A stretch of DNA of 64,000 bases from Wolfiporia cocos (GCA_029448655.1 JACCLO010000011.1:992001-1056000); one strand, 5' to 3'. Positions 44,648-54,265 are shown, counted from the stretch's first letter. Translations and numbers: made by a program. The notes: generated by a model not told the origin, from the letters alone.

Positions 44648-45571
44648 ATGAAGGCTGCACTTTCTAGAATCATGCCCCGCGTTACCCGTCGCACCCGTGG
44701 CTCCTCCACTGCCCCTTACGTCAAACCGGCGAAGCGGTCCCTTCTCAGCCGCATCGACACCGCCGACATTCCTCGGGCAGAGGACGTCACCTACACGCTT
44801 CCTGTAAAGGAAGATTACACTGGGAAACTCCATCTTTGGGAGATTCCCGTCCACATGCCAAAGCACATTGCTGAGGCTGGGAAACCCGCTCCTCGACCTC
44901 CCAAACCAGTTCCGCTCGCTAAGCGTATCTGGACAGAGGAAGAGAAGCTAGCCGCTTCCATTACCGCCATGGAGAACTTAATTGAACTCCGCGAACTCAA
45001 CAAGCTTAAGCTCGCCCGCGATAAGCTGAATAAGCGAATCGCCGCCAAACAAGCCGCCAAGGAAGCCAAGCAGGCAGCTTCTTCACTGGCCCTCCGTCTC
45101 TCCAGCCCGGCGGCCGGACCTTCCGTTCCGGCCAACCACAAGATTCTCGACCCTTCCCTCGTCTTCGGGAAGAAGAAGCCTCTCCAAGCATGCGAGCAAG
45201 TTATTCCCATGCTAGAAGGCACTCTCACTCGTCTCACTCCTCTCGCCAACCACCCCCCTAATTACCCAGGCTTCCATATGGAAAACGACATGCGTTTCCA
45301 TACTATGGTAGTAGAATTAGAGGACTTGGTGGATAACGTAAAGGATAGAGCGAGACGGGGGAGGATCACCAATAGAGACTGGAGAATTATGAAAAAGTAC
45401 TGTAAACAGCTCGGCAGTATTTCCTTTTTGGATTGGCGTACGGACTTAGCTCGTATCATAGCAGAATGCGTAGCGCTACAAATTTCTTTTGCCTTCGGTG
45501 TAACACCACCTGACAAGGTGGCAGGGCCCTCAACTACTTCGGTAGAAGAGGATATACTCGCGATTGTATAG
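44648..45571 (+). CDS. ORF0 of element E, unknown 307-residue protein
   Basis: Intact ORF from ATG at 44648 to TAG at 45569-45571. The first ~60 residues are Arg/Thr-rich and basic; residues about 95-150 form a Lys/Glu/Ala/Leu-rich coiled-coil-like stretch (NKLKLARDKLNKRIAAKQAA); residues about 205-275 contain the block shared with ORF0 of D (GRITNRDWRIMKKYCKQ and DWRTDLARIIAE). There is no zinc knuckle, protease or RT motif and no signal peptide. It precedes gag by 151 bases in a different frame. An RNA- or particle-binding role would fit the charge pattern, but that is a guess. The same position in two divergent families argues for function. Confidence 0.8.
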   Translation: MKAALSRIMPRVTRRTRGSSTAPYVKPAKRSLLSRIDTADIPRAEDVTYTLPVKEDYTGKLHLWEIPVHMPKHIAEAGKPAPRPPKPVPLAKRIWTEEEKLAASITAMENLIELRELNKLKLARDKLNKRIAAKQAAKEAKQAASSLALRLSSPAAGPSVPANHKILDPSLVFGKKKPLQACEQVIPMLEGTLTRLTPLANHPPNYPGFHMENDMRFHTMVVELEDLVDNVKDRARRGRITNRDWRIMKKYCKQLGSISFLDWRTDLARIIAECVALQISFAFGVTPPDKVAGPSTTSVEEDILAIV

Positions 45572-45722
45572 TAGAAATACTATCATCTTTTAACTCTGAA
45601 ATAGAGTGCGAGTGTGATCTATAACGAAAGTTGCAGCTTTCAAAACCCAATCCCTTCTTAAGAATCTAAGACAATGAGTAACCGGAAACTAACATTCGTC
45701 ACAAACAGATTCACAAAAAAAA

Positions 45723-47720
45723 ATGTCTTCCACCTCCTCCGTCAGCACTCCCCTCGCTCCCCGCAAGATGCGCCTCCGCTCAGAAGGCCCGGTGACACCG
45801 GTAGCTGGTCCCTCGGGAACCCAGCAACTGGTGACGCTGGAGCACCTAAGCGAGGAAGAAGAAGAGGAAGAGGAAGGAGAAGAGGAAATGCCGGAGTTCG
45901 CTCCCCCGCAAAGGGAATCTCCGACCAACCCCATGGGTACACGCCCAGGCTCCCCCATTGCCGGATACCCACCGGCTCGTCGAACTCGCCCTATCGGGCC
46001 CGCCACCACCCTGGAAATGGAATTTTCGGGTCCGACACGACAGACCAATGTCGCTGTCGAGAACAACCTCAAGGCGTACCTCCCTGAGGAGGAACACCAC
46101 AAGGTGGATGGGTCCCTACATGGGCCGATCATCGACGCCGCCGTACAACGAAGTGCGGCCATCTCCCACGACACCACCGACACCCTCGGTCGAATGGTGC
46201 ACGCTCGCCTGGAGCGAATCCACGGCAGAATCGACTCCCTGGTTGGGCAATCCAGGGCCATCGAACAAAAGGCCCAAGACGAGCTACACGAAGCGGTCAA
46301 TTCGGTCCGCAACGAGGTACTGTCCACTCTGGTGGACCTCGGCAAGGAACTCCGACAGGAGTACACCGCCAAGTTCTCCGCAATGGAGAAAGACCTCCGG
46401 AAGGACTACCGGAACCGCCTTGACGACCTCGAGGATGCGTTCGCTGAGCGCATGGAGAAGGTGGACGAGGAACTCCGGAGGATCCGCAAGAATCCCTCCG
46501 TTCCCAACCCTCCCGGCGTCCGCACGCCTCCGGAAGACCCGGTACCGGCCCCCGGTCATGCTCAAGCCAGAGCAGCCGAGGCCGCTGCCGCCGCACAAGC
46601 TGCAGCCGCTGCCGCAGCAGCCGTCGCCCCGCAGATTCCAGGTCTGCCTCAAAACCTGAAAATCCCCCCTCCCCCCGAATTCTCTGGATCATCTGGAAAG
46701 GTGACCGCACAGGAATGGGTGGAGAAGATGGGTCTCTACTTCGGCACCCTCCGAGTTTACGACGACCACGACCGCATTACCACCGCCCTGTTCCGAGTAA
46801 CTGGGGACGCCTACAAGTTTTTCTCGCCTCTTATCAAAAAAGCAGGAAACGGCGAGCCCCTCGGTACATGGGAGGACTTCACCAAGTCGGTGATGGTCCA
46901 ATACGGTAAAATGACGGACAAGGAAATCGCAAAAAAGGAAATCCGAGGCTACTACGGTACCAAGGGCAAGGAACTCGCAGAGTCGAACTACTTCAACTAC
47001 TGCGAACGGTTCCGTACCCTCGGTCGCCTATCGGAAACCGCCAACGAGACCCTGGTTTGGGAGTTCACCGAGACTCTCCCCGAAAAGGTTAAGGACACCT
47101 TGAACGTCCTCGGCAAGACCCCCTTCTTCAAGGCCCCGACCGACATCGAGCCCCTAATCGACTTCGCTCTGGAAATGTACCAAACGTCATATCCAGACAA
47201 AATCAAGGGTTCGATCTTCGAGAAGGCCGGCAAGAAGGACTCGGCACCTGCCGAAAAGAAGGAGACGTCCTCCGCTTCTGCGAAGAAGTCGGAGAAAAAG
47301 AAGGACAAGGGAAAGGCGCCCGCCAAAACCCCCGCCGACACCACCAACGCCGTCTGCACTTACTGCAAGCAGACGGGACACTATTTCAACAAATGTCCTA
47401 AGCTTGCGGCAGACAAGGCCGCGGGAACATTCGTGCCTGCCGCTCAGCGGGCCGAACAACAAAGGGCGAAGGAAGCGGCTGCAGCGTCTGGAAAGACCGC
47501 GGCTGCCCCTTCGGGTAGTGGAAAGGGACAGGCTTCTGGCAAGAAGCCGTACTCGGCGCCCCCCGCGGATGGCAAGACGTATCGTGCCCGAACGATCTGG
47601 GAAGAAGTGACGGCTGACTCAAGCTCAGCAGGACCCTCGGCCCCCGCCACCACCGTCGCCAATGTCGGGACCATCTCGGTTCCCCTCGCCCCAACCACAC
47701 GTCTCGAAGACGTTCTGTGA
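45723..47720 (+). CDS. gag: Gag of element E, intact, with CCHC zinc knuckle
   Basis: 665 residues from the ATG after an A-run at 45719-45723. The first ~110 residues are Pro/Thr/Glu-rich. Residues about 150-260 form a coiled-coil-like helix (RLDDLEDAFAERMEKVDEEL), followed by a Pro/Ala linker. A retrotransposon Gag capsid domain spans about 310-500 (FSGSSGKVTAQEWVEKMGLY; GTWEDFTKSVMVQYG). A Lys/Ala/Pro-rich tail carries a canonical CCHC knuckle CTYCKQTGHYFNKC at about 545-558. Length is on the long side for a chromovirus Gag. The last 110 bases overlap the open pol frame, which is +1 (or -2) relative to gag, so frameshifting or reinitiation is needed for Pol. Confidence 0.92.
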   Translation: MSSTSSVSTPLAPRKMRLRSEGPVTPVAGPSGTQQLVTLEHLSEEEEEEEEGEEEMPEFAPPQRESPTNPMGTRPGSPIAGYPPARRTRPIGPATTLEMEFSGPTRQTNVAVENNLKAYLPEEEHHKVDGSLHGPIIDAAVQRSAAISHDTTDTLGRMVHARLERIHGRIDSLVGQSRAIEQKAQDELHEAVNSVRNEVLSTLVDLGKELRQEYTAKFSAMEKDLRKDYRNRLDDLEDAFAERMEKVDEELRRIRKNPSVPNPPGVRTPPEDPVPAPGHAQARAAEAAAAAQAAAAAAAAVAPQIPGLPQNLKIPPPPEFSGSSGKVTAQEWVEKMGLYFGTLRVYDDHDRITTALFRVTGDAYKFFSPLIKKAGNGEPLGTWEDFTKSVMVQYGKMTDKEIAKKEIRGYYGTKGKELAESNYFNYCERFRTLGRLSETANETLVWEFTETLPEKVKDTLNVLGKTPFFKAPTDIEPLIDFALEMYQTSYPDKIKGSIFEKAGKKDSAPAEKKETSSASAKKSEKKKDKGKAPAKTPADTTNAVCTYCKQTGHYFNKCPKLAADKAAGTFVPAAQRAEQQRAKEAAAASGKTAAAPSGSGKGQASGKKPYSAPPADGKTYRARTIWEEVTADSSSAGPSAPATTVANVGTISVPLAPTTRLEDVL

Positions 47721-50700
47721 AGAACACACCAGCCCCGCAGCGGCTGGGAGTGTACAGCGCCCCGAAGAAGCGCACCTCTACGAAGAGGCTTCACAGAGAC
47801 CCCTTATCTTGTGGGAAGATAAGGCGGTCGTACGTCACCCGGTATCCCATCTCGGTATATTCGGTAACTCGGCAATGGACTTTGCCCGGAGGACAAGGAC
47901 ACTAGCTACACGTGCCCCTCCTGTACAATACTTTTATCCTGACCCACTCGCGCTGAAGTTTTTCACTTTGTATAATGTACATGGAAACGATTCTCGAGAC
48001 GACAATAAATCGTTCTCTATCGAAGTGGAACTGTGGGTATATGGAAAGAAAGTCAACGCCATGGCATTAATCGACACCGGTGCATCAATAAGCGTCATCG
48101 ATAAGAAACTCGTCCATGAGGAGAAATTAGTCACTCAGAAACTACCTTCACCTCTTGAGATTCGTAACGCCGACGGTACCTCTAATACCGCCGGTAATAT
48201 CAATATGGCAGTAAAAGCTTATATGGTGCACGAGGAACACAAGTCCACCGAATTCTTGTACGTAATGGACGTACAGAATGCGGATGTGATCCTCGGATAT
48301 GACTGGTTCCTGAAACACAACCCGGACTTCAATTGGCCGGAAGGAACCTTCACATATCGGTGTACGGAAAAATGCAAACATGGCAAACGGGTTTCGATTT
48401 CTGAGGAAGAGGACGAAATCGAACCCCGCAACATCTATCAGATCATCAATGACTTTCCAATAGATTTTCTCGGCTTAGAGGAGCCTGAGAATCCCTTTGT
48501 CGCTTGGGTGAACACCCTTGACGAAGGAACGGAACTCCTTATCGATGCCATTCAGTCGATAACGGAGAAGTCGGATGATGAATTCCTGACAGATGCGGAT
48601 CTCCAGAAATGGAAATCCTTGGTTCCGGAGGAATACCAGGAGTTTGGTCCCACGGTATTTTCTCAACGCGCATCCGAAAGGATGCCCGAACGGAAACCAT
48701 ACGACCACGCCATCGACTTCCCTGATGACGCGGTACTACCGCCTCCGAGTAAGGCATACAAGATGTCTCCTCAGGAAGCGAACTCGCTAGATCAGTGGAT
48801 TCAGGAAGAGTTACGGAAGGGCTACATCCGACACTCGAAATCTCCGATCGCGAGTCCGGTCTTCTTCGTCCCTAAAAAAGACGGCGGAGCCCGAATGGTA
48901 GTCGATTACCGAAAGGTAAACGATTTGACCATTAAGAACAGGTACCCTCTCCCACGCATAGACGAGCTTATCGATAAGCTTAGCCAGGCTTCGATATTTA
49001 CGAAGCTCGACTTGCGTTGGGGTTACAACAACGTAAGAATCAAGGAGGGAGATGAATGGAAGACCGCATTCATTACGCCTAACGGCCTTTACGAAGCTGT
49101 AGTCATGTACTTCGGTTTTTGTAATGCACCCAGCACGTTCCAACACATGATGAACGATATCCTAGGTGACCTTATCAGAGAAGGAAAGGTCATTGTCTAC
49201 CTAGACGACATCCTTGTGTTCGGAAACGACCTGTTGGAACACCGTCGTATTGTCAAGCAAGTATTACAAATCTTGCAAGACAACGACTTGTTCGCGAAGC
49301 CTGAAAAGTGCTTCTTCGAACAAAGCAGTATTGAATACCTGGGAATGATCATTTCCAAAGGAAAAGTCGAAATGGACCCTAAGAAGGTAGCCGGCGTAAT
49401 GGACTGGCCTACACCTGCCAAGGTGAAGGACGTCCAGGCCTTTGTTGGCTTCGCCAACTACTACCGTCGGTTCATTAAAGACTTCTCCAAAGTGGTTAAG
49501 CCGTTAACCGAACTGTCCAAGAAAAACACGCAGTGGAATTGGGGACCCGAACAAGCGGAAGCATTCCAAACTCTCAAGGAAGCTTTCACATCGGCTCCAA
49601 TACTCCGGATCCCAGATCAGGAGTCCCCGTTCCGCGTGGAAGCGGATTCTTCCGATTACGCAACTGGTGCGGTGCTATCACAATACTCTTCGGAGGATAA
49701 GCTCTGGCACCCGGTAGCTTTTTACTCGAAATCTCTATCAGCACCCGAAAGGAACTATGAGATTTACGATAAGGAGTTGCTCGCAATCATCCGCGCTCTA
49801 GAGGAGTGGAGACATTACCTCGAAGGACACCCACACAAATTTGAAGTATGGTCGGATCATCTCAATCTGACATATTTCAAATCGGCACAACGGCTAACCC
49901 GGAGACAGGCACGTTGGAGTCTTTACCTGACAAGGTTCAACTTCACCATGTGTCACAAACCCGGTAAAACAATGCTCACGGCTGATCCTCTGTCACGGAG
50001 GCCAGACCATGAAGAGGGGGTGGAACTCGACAATCGCGATCAAATTTTGCTGAAACCGGAATACTTTACGGTTAGGGCGCTAGAAGCGTCACAGCAGGAG
50101 ATACAATCAGGCGACGAGGACCTTCTCCGACAAATCCGACAAGCCCTCATGAACGATCAAATTACCAAGGATTACCAGGAACTACTGAAAAGTGGTCCCA
50201 AGGAATTCGGTAAAGATCTCCAGGAATGGAACATGGAGGCCGGATTACTCCTCAGACGAGGAAAAGTGTACGTTCCAAAAGAGCCTAAGGAATTGCGCAC
50301 GAAGATTCTGGAGTTACATCATGACCATGTGACGGCCGGACACTTCGGACGATGGAAGACCTATGAACTTCTATCACGTAATTACTGGTGGCCTGGAATG
50401 ACCACGATGGTAAAGCAATACGTGGAAGGTTGTGACACATGTCAACGCATGAAGAACCACAACCAGACCCCGTACGGACCCCTGCAACCGCTCCCAGTCC
50501 CGGAAGCACCTTGGGACACCGTCACAATTGACCTTATCGTCCACTTACCACCCAGCGGCGAATTGAAACAATTCAATGCTATTATGGTAATAGTGGACCG
50601 GCTTACCAAGCGAGCGCACTTCATTCCCACATCAGACAAGATAACGGCGAAAGAATTAGCGAACCTCCTATACCTTCGGATCTATCCGAACCACGGACTT

Positions 50701-52197
50701 CCGAAACAAATCATTTCGGATAGAGGCCCGCAATTCGCAGCCGCCTTATTCAAGGGATGGTGTGAGCAATTGGGAATCCAACGGTCAATGACAACCGCCT
50801 ATCACCCGCAAGCGGATGGCCAGACGGAGAGAGTTAACCAGATCCTGGAACAATATCTTAGATGTTACATCGATGTTATCCAGAAGGATAACTGGTCATG
50901 GTTTCTCCCAACGGCTGAATTCGCGTACAACAACGCGGCTAGTGAGACAACAAAGAATAGCCCATTCTTTGTCGAACTAGGAAGACACCCTAATGCAGGA
51001 CCTACGAATTTACGTCCAACACCATACACGGACCTAAATGTCATTGCTTACGAACGATGGTCAGCACAAGAACAAGCTAAGGCAGCAATGAAATTGGCTG
51101 CTGAACGCTGGTCTTGGTACTACGATCAACATAAGCGCTCGGTGCCGTTTAAAGTCGGCGACAAAGTACTCGTTGACGCCCGTAGCTGGCAAGACTCCGA
51201 AAGAAGTCTTAGTCCACGCTATTTGGGACCATTTAAGATAATTGAACAATTATCTCCGGTCACCTTTAGGGTACACATGGACGAGCAATACAGGGCTTAT
51301 CACCCAGTATTTCACGCTTCAAAGTTGGTCATGTATAAGGACCCTGTGCATCAGAAGAAACCAGAGCCTCAACCAGAAATGGTCGATGGCGAGGAATTAT
51401 GGGAAGTCGAGAAGATCTTAGATCATCGTCTCCGTGCAGGAAGAGTTGAATACAGAATCCGATGGAAGGGTTTCGGTATCAACGACGACTCCTGGGTACG
51501 CGAAGCGGATCTCGACTCGGCATACGACATTCTGCAGGAATACAAGGCTTCACACCCTATCCCGATGCAGGATGTCCCCCTCAGGCGATCAGCTAGAAGG
51601 AAGGAAGCAGTTCATGTCTTCGACCCTGACAGCGACGACTGGGAAGCCGACGAATGCACGTGGCCAGACGACTGGCCGCAGTATCGCGAAGAATTTGCGA
51701 AGGATCCTAAGCAACGCATGGTTAGACACCCCGACGGGGGATGGATGTCAGCGGACATTAACCAAAACGCGGATTTGAAAATCGTAGTCGGTGAAGGCGG
51801 CCGAATGCCGGAAAAAGGAACCAAGGACTCGGTTGGGTTTGACCTGTACACTGCAACAGGCGACGTTCTGCCAGCTCACGGGCAGACAGAATACAACACC
51901 AAACTGAAAATCCAGGTACCTTTCGGCACTTACGGACGTATCGCCCCCCGCTCTAGTCTCGCACGCAAAGGCATAGACGTAATGGGTGGCGTTATCGACC
52001 ACGATTATCAAGGCGAAGTAATCATCATTCTCCGGAATCACTCCGACATATCTATCGATATTCGGGCCGGCGATAAGATTGCCCAGCTAATCTGCGAAGT
52101 TGCAAAGGACCCGCATATTACGCTACACGGAAAATCTTACTTTGAAAAGATTAAATCCGAGCGCGGTACTGGTGGATTCGGCTCCACAGGAAAGTAA
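47662..52197 (+). CDS. pol: Pol of element E: PR, RT, RNase H, IN, chromodomain, dUTPase
   Basis: 1511 residues from the first ATG; the frame is open from 47611. Protease LIDTGASISVID (Asp near 138), RT with YLDD near 513, RNase H (VEADSSDYATGAVLSQ near 657), integrase HHCC zinc site near 886-930 and core TIDLIVHLP, IISDRGPQFAA and QTERVNQ, GPY/F motif YLGPFKIIEQL near 1187, chromodomain ELWEVEKILDHRLRA to WVREADL (about 1243-1285), which should steer integration to a histone mark, and a dUTPase at about 1378-1511. dUTPase motifs: SVGFDLYTATGD, APRSSLA, GGVIDHDYQGE, RAGDKIAQLI and RGTGGFGSTGK, all canonical. The dUTPase would remove dUTP and limit uracil in cDNA. No stop or frameshift. Confidence 0.96.
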   Translation: MSGPSRFPSPQPHVSKTFCEEHTSPAAAGSVQRPEEAHLYEEASQRPLILWEDKAVVRHPVSHLGIFGNSAMDFARRTRTLATRAPPVQYFYPDPLALKFFTLYNVHGNDSRDDNKSFSIEVELWVYGKKVNAMALIDTGASISVIDKKLVHEEKLVTQKLPSPLEIRNADGTSNTAGNINMAVKAYMVHEEHKSTEFLYVMDVQNADVILGYDWFLKHNPDFNWPEGTFTYRCTEKCKHGKRVSISEEEDEIEPRNIYQIINDFPIDFLGLEEPENPFVAWVNTLDEGTELLIDAIQSITEKSDDEFLTDADLQKWKSLVPEEYQEFGPTVFSQRASERMPERKPYDHAIDFPDDAVLPPPSKAYKMSPQEANSLDQWIQEELRKGYIRHSKSPIASPVFFVPKKDGGARMVVDYRKVNDLTIKNRYPLPRIDELIDKLSQASIFTKLDLRWGYNNVRIKEGDEWKTAFITPNGLYEAVVMYFGFCNAPSTFQHMMNDILGDLIREGKVIVYLDDILVFGNDLLEHRRIVKQVLQILQDNDLFAKPEKCFFEQSSIEYLGMIISKGKVEMDPKKVAGVMDWPTPAKVKDVQAFVGFANYYRRFIKDFSKVVKPLTELSKKNTQWNWGPEQAEAFQTLKEAFTSAPILRIPDQESPFRVEADSSDYATGAVLSQYSSEDKLWHPVAFYSKSLSAPERNYEIYDKELLAIIRALEEWRHYLEGHPHKFEVWSDHLNLTYFKSAQRLTRRQARWSLYLTRFNFTMCHKPGKTMLTADPLSRRPDHEEGVELDNRDQILLKPEYFTVRALEASQQEIQSGDEDLLRQIRQALMNDQITKDYQELLKSGPKEFGKDLQEWNMEAGLLLRRGKVYVPKEPKELRTKILELHHDHVTAGHFGRWKTYELLSRNYWWPGMTTMVKQYVEGCDTCQRMKNHNQTPYGPLQPLPVPEAPWDTVTIDLIVHLPPSGELKQFNAIMVIVDRLTKRAHFIPTSDKITAKELANLLYLRIYPNHGLPKQIISDRGPQFAAALFKGWCEQLGIQRSMTTAYHPQADGQTERVNQILEQYLRCYIDVIQKDNWSWFLPTAEFAYNNAASETTKNSPFFVELGRHPNAGPTNLRPTPYTDLNVIAYERWSAQEQAKAAMKLAAERWSWYYDQHKRSVPFKVGDKVLVDARSWQDSERSLSPRYLGPFKIIEQLSPVTFRVHMDEQYRAYHPVFHASKLVMYKDPVHQKKPEPQPEMVDGEELWEVEKILDHRLRAGRVEYRIRWKGFGINDDSWVREADLDSAYDILQEYKASHPIPMQDVPLRRSARRKEAVHVFDPDSDDWEADECTWPDDWPQYREEFAKDPKQRMVRHPDGGWMSADINQNADLKIVVGEGGRMPEKGTKDSVGFDLYTATGDVLPAHGQTEYNTKLKIQVPFGTYGRIAPRSSLARKGIDVMGGVIDHDYQGEVIIILRNHSDISIDIRAGDKIAQLICEVAKDPHITLHGKSYFEKIKSERGTGGFGSTGK

Positions 52198-52222
52198 TCG
52201 TTCCATTAGGGACAATGAAACC

Positions 52223-52236
52223 TGAAGAGGGGGTAA
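52223..52236 (+). promoter_or_regulatory. E polypurine tract
   Basis: TGAAGAGGGGGTAA directly before the 3' LTR, the plus-strand primer. The same motif precedes the 3' LTRs of D and F and, in reverse, B1. Confidence 0.8.
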
Positions 52237-52935
52237 TGTCACAGATTTGGGACATGCCACTATTTTTCCCGTATTTTTACCTATTTATCTGGTATTTCTA
52301 CGACCTTGTAGACCTTTACGCTGCCAAGCGCCCGTCTACACGTACACGCAAACAAACAACACGTACACAACGCGGTATACGTCCACCTGTCATAACAACA
52401 CGTACATAACACGTATGTACGCGTCAATGACTCAGCGGACTAACCTCCGGTGTCACGCGCTTTACTCATATCCCGGTACCGGGCTATGTCAGTACAATTG
52501 GATAAGCGGCCCGCTCGTTATCACATGCCAATGCCCTTATGATTACTCATATCCCGATGCCGGTATATGAGAATCACATGAATGGCTTACTAACGTAGCT
52601 ACAGCCACTTCCACAACATGGACCTACGGTCCAAACAAACGATCTTACTGGTGCGGCCATTACCGGCGCACATGGTCTATTGTAGTTTACGACTTAACCA
52701 TATTAGTTATGTCTGCGCACAGACCACCTTCATGTTTGGCTCCCTTACCGGTAACCAAACAAAGCATGTATATAAGTAGGGCTATCACTGCGGATAAGCC
52801 TTAGATTTGTTCTCTGCATTCGCACAGTCACATATCATCTCTGCTTGCGCCCACTAGTCTCCTCACCAACCTTCTGCAACTCCTTCAAGTCGCCTACAAG
52901 GTTATAGTGTGAGTCCCACAGTCTAGTCTGTGTCA
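52237..52935 (+). repeat. E 3' LTR (699 bp)
   Basis: Matches the 5' LTR except C at 52474 (T at 43168). Followed by GTTCC and the rest of D pol. Confidence 0.95.
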
Positions 52936-53370
52936 GTTCCACCAGGAAAAGTAACCACCATATCCACAGGATTGAAGGTTTTACTACCCTACGGAACATA
53001 CGGACAATTGCAAACACGATCTAGTATGGCTAAGAAAAGCATACTAGTCGTTGGTGGTGTAATCGACTGGGATTATCGTGGAGAGGTAAAAGTCATGCTA
53101 TTAAACTTGGGCACGACGGAATACTCGGTAGAAGAAGGTGACCGTATTGCACAACTACTGGTCCTACCGTTAGATCAGTCAGAAGAATACCTCACCTCGC
53201 ATGACAGCTACAAAGCCAGACACGAGATAGAAGACAACGGAAGAGGAGATAAGGGTTTCGGTTCTACAGGTCGTCGCATGACATTCGAAGCATTCCCAGA
53301 ACTGGACACCTCGAATATGACACCTGAAGAACTTGAAGAAATGGAACTCCTTCTCCGGGACGTCGAAGCT

Positions 53371-53384
53371 TGAAGAGGGGGTAA
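53371..53384 (+). promoter_or_regulatory. D polypurine tract
   Basis: TGAAGAGGGGGTAA directly before the D 3' LTR; the TGA is also the pol stop codon. Confidence 0.8.
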
Positions 53385-53843
53385 TGTCACAGATTTTTCC
53401 TTATTTTTAGCTATTTTTCCTGCTTTTATACTTCAATATCTATGTTGTAGCATAGAATACGTATAACTAGCACATCACGTGACCAAGCGCTTACGTCCAT
53501 GGAACTTACCGGAACCTTCTAGCAGGTTCCATACCAACCAGAATCACATGCATCGTCTACGCTCACATGATCGCTGACTGATGCTCTTACCTAGAATCAC
53601 ATGTCGAAGTATTAGATCACATGTAGCGTTACTCATCCTTAGGTACCGTAGGTCCTAGTAGTATTAGGGGTCTCGCAACGCATGTATATATACTAGGGCA
53701 GGCTGAGCGTTAAACCTCAGTTCTGTTCTCCTCGATATTGAACTACAGCCTAACAAGCTATTTCATCGCCTCACTACTTTGCTTTCTACCCTCTAAGACA
53801 CCCCCAAAGGATCTTAGTAAGTATTGCAGTTTGGTTTGTGTCA
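53385..53843 (+). repeat. D 3' LTR (459 bp)
   Basis: No difference from 33613-34071 seen by eye. It is followed by the second CTGGG and the split SINE. Confidence 0.95.
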
Positions 53844-53980
53844 CTGGGGCACTCTAAGTCATCGAGATTAGGCACCCGTCAGTACCAAAATAAAGCGTCA
53901 CAAGCTGGGAATCAAACCAGGAACCACAAGACCTCAGTGAAACAGCAACCGAAACCACTCAGCTAAAGTGGTTAGTGAAA

Positions 53981-54265
53981 GGAAGATCCTGCACAAATAC
54001 ATAGTCAGTAGGTGATATAATAACGGTTGTAAAACATTCTGCTCATATGTCAGTAAGCTCAAGTGTTCCTTGAACTCAGAATGCATCTCTTTATTAATGT
54101 ATCCCACAACCCATATGTATCTGCAATGAGGTAGGGATGCTGTTATAAATTACCTACAGGGCAATATGGAACATTGCACTAAGGTGTGACTTGACAACCA
54201 ACAGCCACGGCGATGAAAGAACATTAAATGGATCATATTGACAATATGTGACTGGATACCAAGAC
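53981..54265. other. Unassigned spacer between two SINEs
   Basis: AT-rich, no frame or repeat recognised. Confidence 0.4.

Larger units (their letters stand above)
42931..52935 (+). mobile_element. E: complete, apparently intact Ty3/Gypsy chromovirus with dUTPase
   Basis: 10,005 bp with 699-bp LTRs (42931-43629 and 52237-52935) and exact duplication GTTCC (42926-42930 and 52936-52940), inserted in the dUTPase part of D pol. I find one LTR difference (T at 43168, C at 52474). ORF0, gag and pol are all open, all catalytic motifs are present and the priming block and polypurine tract are intact. It is the best candidate for an autonomous, recently active element here. Confidence 0.96.
38924..53373 (+). 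pseudogene. pol: Pol of element D with C-terminal dUTPase, split by element E
   Basis: The frame runs 38924-42930 and, after removing E and one GTTCC, 52941-53373. Protease active site LIDSGATLSVIN (Asp near 39107), RT with YLDD near 40226, RNase H (VEADASDFATGAVLSQ), integrase HHCC zinc site and catalytic TTDFIMYLP, IISDRGVQFAS, QTERTNQ, GPY/F motif (YIGPFKIVEQL), chromodomain (EYEVEEILNHRTT to WQNEETL, about 42430-42550), then dUTPase from about 42860: SAGYDIAAAED, TRSSMA, GGVIDWDYRGE, EEGDRIAQLL, NGRGDKGFGSTG. All five dUTPase motifs are present but motif 1 is separated from the rest by E. The last ~40 residues are acidic. No stop was found apart from the insertion. Confidence 0.93.
33613..53843 (+). 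mobile_element. D: full-length Ty3/Gypsy chromovirus with dUTPase, young
   Basis: 459-bp LTRs (33613-34071 and 53385-53843), in which I see no difference, carry the exact duplication CTGGG (33608-33612 and 53844-53848). Without its two insertions (solo C LTR at 34812-35908 and element E at 42931-52935) it is about 9.1 kb. Order: LTR, priming block, 578-base leader, ORF0, gag, pol with chromodomain and C-terminal dUTPase, polypurine tract, LTR. Besides the insertions it has a stop in ORF0 and a 1-base loss in gag. Confidence 0.95.
33586..53980 (-). repeat. tRNA-derived SINE, split by element D
   Basis: Two pieces, 33586-33612 and 53844 to about 53980, join across the D element. On the minus strand the right piece shows a box A-like TTAGCTGAGTGG and a box B-like GGTTTGATTCCC. 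The GATGCATCTGGGG block equals one in the plus-strand SINE at 54266-54857, which confirms the family. Confidence 0.65.

Noticed and set aside
52247..52570. 107-codon frame in the E 3' LTR, and the D pol read-through into the 5' LTR
   Set aside because: It is LTR sequence read in an open frame.
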